In this document: one piece after another, positions 59,701 through 64,000 of the stretch
Layout: each line of letters starts with the position of its first letter
Position numbering within the stretch: position 1 is the first letter of the stretch
Assembly (NCBI RefSeq): GCF_002775205.1
Contig: NC_036447.1
Span: 26,332,501 to 26,396,500, forward strand
Source of the DNA: Xiphophorus maculatus
Taxonomy: Eukaryota; Chordata; Actinopteri; Cyprinodontiformes; Poeciliidae
Length of the DNA: 64,000 bases
Direction: 5' to 3'
Program-made: the position numbers and the translations under genes
Notes under the pieces: model-generated
The model's database searches: none
Told to the model about the DNA's origin: nothing
Seen by the model: only the letters and a program-made list of their open reading frames with translations

Positions 59701-61000
59701 AAAAAACCAACTAATTCTGCAGGAGAACTTCTCACTTTGTCACCATCTAGTGGTGCTAAAGGTGCACATATATAAAATGAGAGCGATAAGCTACTTTTAA
59801 AGTCCGGTGGGTACCTTGTGGGATGGTGAGAGGCTGGAAGGTGGCGGTGGTGGTGTAGGAGGGCTCTCTGCGGACAGACGGAGGGTCATAGTTCCTGAAG
59901 ATATGGAGCTCACCTGGATGTCTGTCGGCCAGAACGCTGGTCACCATGACCCTGGACGGACAGACAGAAAACGAGAAATGGAGAAAGGACGGCTAAGATG
60001 CTGGTACAGGAGGAGATTTATTCAATTATGAGAACAGATTTATTCAATTATGAGATGACCAGTATTGCTTATAATGATTGATTTTACCTTTGTACTTTTA
60101 GTGTATGACTAAGTAAGCAAGTAAAATTATGCTGAGATCATTTGTTTATTTTTCAAATACAGTATGAACAAATTTGTTGATATTCCTTTGGATTTTTTTT
60201 TAAATTTAATGACCCTTAATGCCAACTGTAGTTAGCATCACAGAGTCCTGTGAGGCATTCAGCCTTATTAAAGAGAGCAAACATGCTGGTGGGTAGCCTG
60301 GTGTCGTAGTTTGGATCAACCTGTTTGCTTATGCAAATTATGGAAACGTATAACAGAAACCCATCAAAGACAATTTAAGTTTTAAGATCTGATGGTGACA
60401 AATCTGTCACATGTTAAGTCATAATCATCTCCATGGATACCACTATTGACGGAAGAAAAAAAGACAACCTGAAATTTCCCATAATGCATGCAAACTGACA
60501 CAAAAGTTTGTGGGATTATCATCAGGTAATTTTTTTTAAACAAAATATTCATCCGAATTAATAAGTAAAGCAAAATCTCATTTGTGTTAATTCAGAAAAA
60601 GTGATATCATTAACCTTTTGTGAATTTGAACTTCTTTATGGGACACTAATGTTTTATTTAACATGGAGGAAGTACCAACACATTTATGCATGTTTGTAAT
60701 TGCTGTTCTGGTGAATTAAAGCATTGTATCACTTGCTGCTTTACAAATATTCTTTTTTTTATCATTTCTAGTACTTGTTTTGAAATGTTCTTAATGCCAC
60801 AATATGATTGAAACCTCGGGAATTTGATGTCTGTCATCTTTGTGTTCTCTCCAAACTCTTTCTTCAGGAAGTCCTCCAGCGGTGCGGATTCATAAGGCCT
60901 GGACCCTCTGAACACCTGCTCCTTCATTCTGAAGTACAGGCAGCGCAGGTACTCCATGGACTTACCTTCACACAGAGGACACAACATTTTAGTTCTGGTG

Positions 61001-61034
<34 letters not shown>

Positions 61035-63493
61035 AGGTAAGAAAACCAAAAACACACCGTGGATTATTGCTAACGCGAGGATGCCTCCGGTGCTTGTCCC
61101 AGCGACCCAGTCGAAAAGCTCCCTGGTCGGCCGACCCGCCTCCTTCTCCAGGGCGATCAGCATCTGGATCAGAACCAGTCCTTTGATACCGCCACCGTCC
61201 AGACAAAGCAGTCTGTCTATCCTGCAGTTAAATTTGGATTAAACACTGTTAACCATTAAAGAAAATTACAAATAAATTAGATAAGTGTATAAATGACATT
61301 ATTACTTTATCATAAATTTTTGATGAGAAAATCTCATCAACCATCAATATTTCCACTAAATAAAGAGACAAAAATAAATAGCATGTTTGATGGAGGAAGA
61401 TCCTTTCAGACTCTGAGCTCAAAGCGAGATGCCAGAGGAGCACCAAACTTTATTTTAAAATATTAGACAATTAATTTAATTTCACATAGTTATCACGGTA
61501 GAAGCCATTTGTTTGTTACTTAATGAAATATATTTGTCCTATTTGATGTTTGTTTTGACGTACACTGCAACGAACGAGGTAATTAGTCCAACGTTTGTCG
61601 TTTATTGAACGTTCAGAAACTACAGCGGCTGTGATGCGCCACGGCAAACGTAAGCAAAGGTAAAATAACCTGAACAGGCGATCAACTCTAAGCCACTCCT
61701 ACCTTTTTACTCTCTCTCTGTCGTTTTAGCACACCCGTTGCCGTGGCAACCGCCTGCCACAAGCCGAGCAGAGATTACTTTAAAAACATAACATTCAGTT
61801 TGTTATGCCGTTATGTTTTTAAAAACATAACGGCGGCGTTCAGTTTGTCTCCTACTTCCGAGAAAACGGTCGATCGCGATCAACGTATTGAGCACCCCTG
61901 TTGTAGAACAACACGAATTACAACAAAATAACAGAATAAGGGATGCACAGATTGCAATTTTCTGACCAAACACTGATATTGAAAAAGCCTGAACTGCTGA
62001 TTCTAACTTTTGGTGATTTTATTTTATTTTTTCAAGTTGCTCACAACAGAACAAAGGGCTCAGTGGTCGATATTCAGACCTTTGCGGATGCAGATCTGAT
62101 CGGTTTCTCATGCAAATATCGGCTGATCATCCAAAATTAAAGAAATTAAATACATTTCCACTCAACAAATATTTCACACACTTACTTCTTTTTCTCCATT
62201 ACTTGTCCATCAATTTCAGATTTGCCAATTGCTCCCATTGCAGCCCCGACGTACAGGATGTCCTGAAACCCTGTAAAACAGTGATAAAAGCCGGTAACTA
62301 CATGCTGTCAAAATGATAAAAAAGCGAAGAGGAGACTGGGATTTCTAAAAGCTATGAAGCCGTTCGAAAAGAAGCATCAAGTATCACTTTAAAATAGCAA
62401 ATTATTAAGCTTGATGCACTTGTACTAAAAATAAATTAGTTTAAATTTCAGAGCACTGAAAAATTGCAAGCAATGCCTTAGTGTAAACACAGTCATCTTT
62501 GATGAAATGCAATAATAAGAGGCCCATTTGTCAGATTAAAAGTACCGTTTGAAAATAACCTCTAAGCAGGAGGTAAATATGAGTTTCATTTAGCCCAAAT
62601 TTATTTTTTTAGTAATATTTCTTATTGTTCTGTTGTAATATTCTAATGTTAAAAAACATGTTTTCATTAGCAGTGAGTGGAAAATCATCATAACTAACAA
62701 AAATAAAGGCTTTGAAAGATCCAGCTGTTGATCTATACAATCCACATGTCAAACTCAAGGCCTGAGGGCCAAATCCGGCCCGCCATAGCTTTTTATGTGG
62801 CCCTCTCTGATCTAACGGGCCACATAAATACAACCTTCAAGATAACAACTGTATGCTGAAATACTGTTTTATCAACCTAATCAAAGGAGGTTTTATCTGT
62901 ATTCTGCCAAATTACATCAAGGTGAAAAGATGTTCAATATAATTTAATTTTAACAAGTACTCATCGAATAAAGAGTTAGACACTTATTTATATTTTTTCA
63001 ATATTTTCTGCCACAACCGGCCCTTCATGAAGATTTATGACCTCACTGTGAAATGAAAATAAGTATCAGAGTTTCCCCCAGGGCATTATAAGCCTGGCAG
63101 GCCACCAGGCTTTATTTGCCCCTCCCCCGTTCCCACCAGGCTAAGTCTAATTTATTTATTTTAAATTTTTTTTTTTTTATAAACACCAGTCACAGTGATG
63201 GCAAAGAAAGCTTAAGCAAGGTTTAGACCCAGTGGACTCCGCCAGGCTTGGCCAGATCTCTGGGGGGAAACCCTGCACAGCCCTGATCAAAATGTGTCTC
63301 ATTTAGTGCTAAAGCTCCTGAAACAAACGGGTCTTCTCAGGCTCCTGGGTGCTGGCGTTACCTATGGCTCGAGGCTTGGTCTTGTTTGAGACTGGAGGAG
63401 GAGGAAGAGGAGGAGGGCTGCTGGGGGAGCGAGGAAGGCAGCGCTGCACTCCTACACTACACAGCATGTCCAGCAGGATCTTTCTATTAGGAC
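56568..63493 (-). CDS. pla2g6: group VI calcium-independent phospholipase A2, C-terminal part (5' exons outside window)
   Basis: Ten minus-strand exons: 63362-63493, 62186-62270, 61058-61221, 60815-60965, 59815-59951, 58678-58832, 58529-58580, 58129-58244, 57924-57997, 56568-56706. Phases agree throughout, giving 1205 nt and about 400 residues. The enzyme hydrolyses the sn-2 acyl bond of glycerophospholipids independently of calcium. The patatin fold is visible: the glycine-rich oxyanion loop CLDGGGIKG, the nucleophile elbow GTSTG (central Ser) and the catalytic Asp in [12 protein letters not shown], separated as in the family. Other signatures are [40 protein letters not shown] and [10 protein letters not shown]. 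The ankyrin repeats that precede the catalytic domain lie to the right of the window. The protein ends at ..LAKTLL. No catalytic residue is missing and no frameshift is seen. Confidence 0.93.
57924..57997 (-). CDS. pla2g6: pla2g6 penultimate exon
   Basis: Encodes [18 protein letters not shown] then IDTIYH and the split Arg. It matches the conserved [16 protein letters not shown] block. The acceptor is ATGCGCAG and the donor CACAG|GTCAGC. Confidence 0.9.
58129..58244 (-). CDS. pla2g6: pla2g6 exon with DVFRPSNP
   Basis: Encodes [20 protein letters not shown] followed by [18 protein letters not shown]. The donor is TGT|GTGAGT. Confidence 0.9.
58529..58580 (-). CDS. pla2g6: pla2g6 small exon with VVSLGTG
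   Basis: 17 codons plus one base: [17 protein letters not shown], completed to GTG across the next junction. The donor is ACAG|GTGGGT. Confidence 0.9.
58678..58832 (-). CDS. pla2g6: pla2g6 exon with the catalytic aspartate
   Basis: Encodes [19 protein letters not shown], then [12 protein letters not shown] with the DGG aspartate of the Ser-Asp dyad, then [17 protein letters not shown]. The donor is GAG|GTAGCA. Confidence 0.93.
59815..59951 (-). CDS. pla2g6: pla2g6 exon with LHIFRNYD
   Basis: Encodes [40 protein letters not shown] and LTIPQ. It aligns with the human [20 protein letters not shown] block. Confidence 0.9.
60815..60965 (-). CDS. pla2g6: pla2g6 exon with FRGSRPYES
   Basis: Encodes [40 protein letters not shown] and TKMTDIKFP plus two bases. 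The donor GAG|GTTTCA has GT but departs from the consensus at +3 to +5. The acceptor is GTGTGAAG. Confidence 0.88.
61058..61221 (-). CDS. pla2g6: pla2g6 exon with the oxyanion loop and nucleophile serine
   Basis: Encodes [40 protein letters not shown], then [19 protein letters not shown] is the GxSxG lipase elbow with the central Ser as nucleophile. The intron to the next exon is only 92 bp and contains a (TG)n run. Confidence 0.95.
62186..62270 (-). CDS. pla2g6: pla2g6 linker exon, divergent
   Basis: Encodes [20 protein letters not shown] then GQVMEKK and two bases. It occupies the place of the human QDLMHISRARKP..MRDEKR linker. The frame, acceptor (TTTTACAG) and donor (GTAAGT) are good, but only the QD(I/L)(L/M) start and the basic end resemble the human sequence. 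Confidence 0.75.
62727..63058. mobile_element. hAT-like dispersed repeat in a pla2g6 intron
   Basis: CATGTCAAACTCAAGGCCTG with AATCCGGCCCGCC at the left, and ACCGGCCCTTCATGAAGATT at the right. This is the recognisable layout of a widespread vertebrate hAT-type non-autonomous family (recall). Confidence 0.5.
63066..63285. mobile_element. MITE with GTTTCCCCC termini
   Basis: The left end CAGAGTTTCCCCCAGGGCAT and the right end CTGGGGGGAAACCCTGCAC are inverted relatives. The interior has inverted AGCCTGGCAGGCC and CCGCCAGGCTTGG words. It lies in a pla2g6 intron. Confidence 0.6.
63362..63493 (-). CDS. pla2g6: pla2g6 proline-rich insert exon
   Basis: Encodes [20 protein letters not shown], then [20 protein letters not shown] and AI. 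In position and content it matches the proline-rich insert that distinguishes the long human isoform (RKAILTLLRTVGAEYC..). It is 44 codons with phase 1 at both ends, so it can be included or skipped without a frameshift. The acceptor is ACCTGAAAG with a weak pyrimidine tract. Confidence 0.8.
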
Positions 63494-64000
63494 CTTTCAG
63501 GTTAGTACAAAACACAAGCCAACATGGCGGGCACGCGAGCATGCCACGAACACAGGACAGACAGAGAGAGAGAGAGAGAGAGATTGAGATGGAGAGATAC
63601 GTAACAGACAGAGAGGGAGGAGAGTAAGCAGAGAGATTTGTAAACGGTTAGCAATCGTCATGCATCTTCAAAAACAAATCAATAAATGACAGGAAACTCA
63701 ATTAAGCATAATTTCCCACTCAGAACAAACTCAGATTTTACTGGAAGCTTCTTTATAAGTCAACAACAGATCCATTTTGAAAAAAAAAAAGTACTATTAC
63801 TACTAATAATAAAATAATAATGTTTGGATCATCTAAGAGACATAAACTTTTGGCAAGCATTTCTATTTTTGGTATAATATCTGTTGGTAACAGTTTAAAT
63901 GTACTTAATGTCTTTTCAACATTTTGCATGTTTATATAGAGGCTGCTCTACAATTGTTCTATTTTTGAAATATAAGCACATTTATTTCCACACATTAGCT
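63494..64000. other. pla2g6 intron at the right edge
   Basis: Contains an AG-rich run near 63561-63582 and AT-rich sequence. No further exon is seen before the window ends. Confidence 0.5.

Overview
This window looks like nuclear DNA of a teleost fish. The evidence is intron-rich vertebrate genes with consensus GT/AG junctions, AT-rich intergenic DNA full of short microsatellites, and a repeat set typical of fish: a CR1/L2/Rex1-like LINE, an L1/Tx1-like LINE tail, Tc1-like remnants, tRNA-derived SINEs and many short inverted-repeat elements (MITEs). I cannot name the species. Gene names below rest on reading the translations against remembered family features, not on a search.

Layout. (1) 1-13 kb: intergenic, repeat-rich, no secure gene, with one weak small-ORF candidate behind a TATA box at 8618-8774. 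(2) 13.2-25.7 kb, minus strand: a complete pdgfa-type gene (platelet-derived growth factor A). Six coding exons encode a 199-residue preproprotein with signal peptide, RQRR processing site, the eight-cysteine growth-factor domain and a three-residue terminal exon. Its introns carry LINE, SINE and MITE insertions, and one antisense LINE fragment reaches the 3' splice site of exon 5. (3) 26-44.5 kb: gene-poor DNA with hAT-like MITEs, SINEs, a Tc1 remnant and a near full-length but broken CR1/L2/Rex1-like LINE at 35.6-37.6 kb. (4) 44.66-47.76 kb, plus strand: a complete nine-exon Siglec/CD22-like immunoglobulin receptor of 618 residues with a truncated internal Ig unit, one transmembrane helix and a tyrosine-rich inhibitory-type tail. 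(5) 48.52-50.33 kb, plus strand: an uninterrupted 603-residue coiled-coil ORF I do not recognise, with three tandem 82-residue repeats. (6) 50.6-53.9 kb: SINEs and a second, antisense LINE copy split by a nested, 5'-truncated L1/Tx1-like LINE. (7) 56.57-63.5 kb, minus strand: the last ten coding exons of a group VI calcium-independent phospholipase A2 (pla2g6). They include a proline-rich insert exon, the glycine-rich loop, the GTSTG nucleophile elbow and the DGG catalytic aspartate. Its 5' exons lie beyond the right edge.

The genes do not form a pathway. The most notable observations are the LINE-derived 3' splice site in pdgfa, the loss of the basic retention exon of PDGF-A, the half Ig domain in the Siglec-like receptor, the orphan repeat-bearing coiled-coil ORF, the nested LINEs, and several MITE families that recur across the window.
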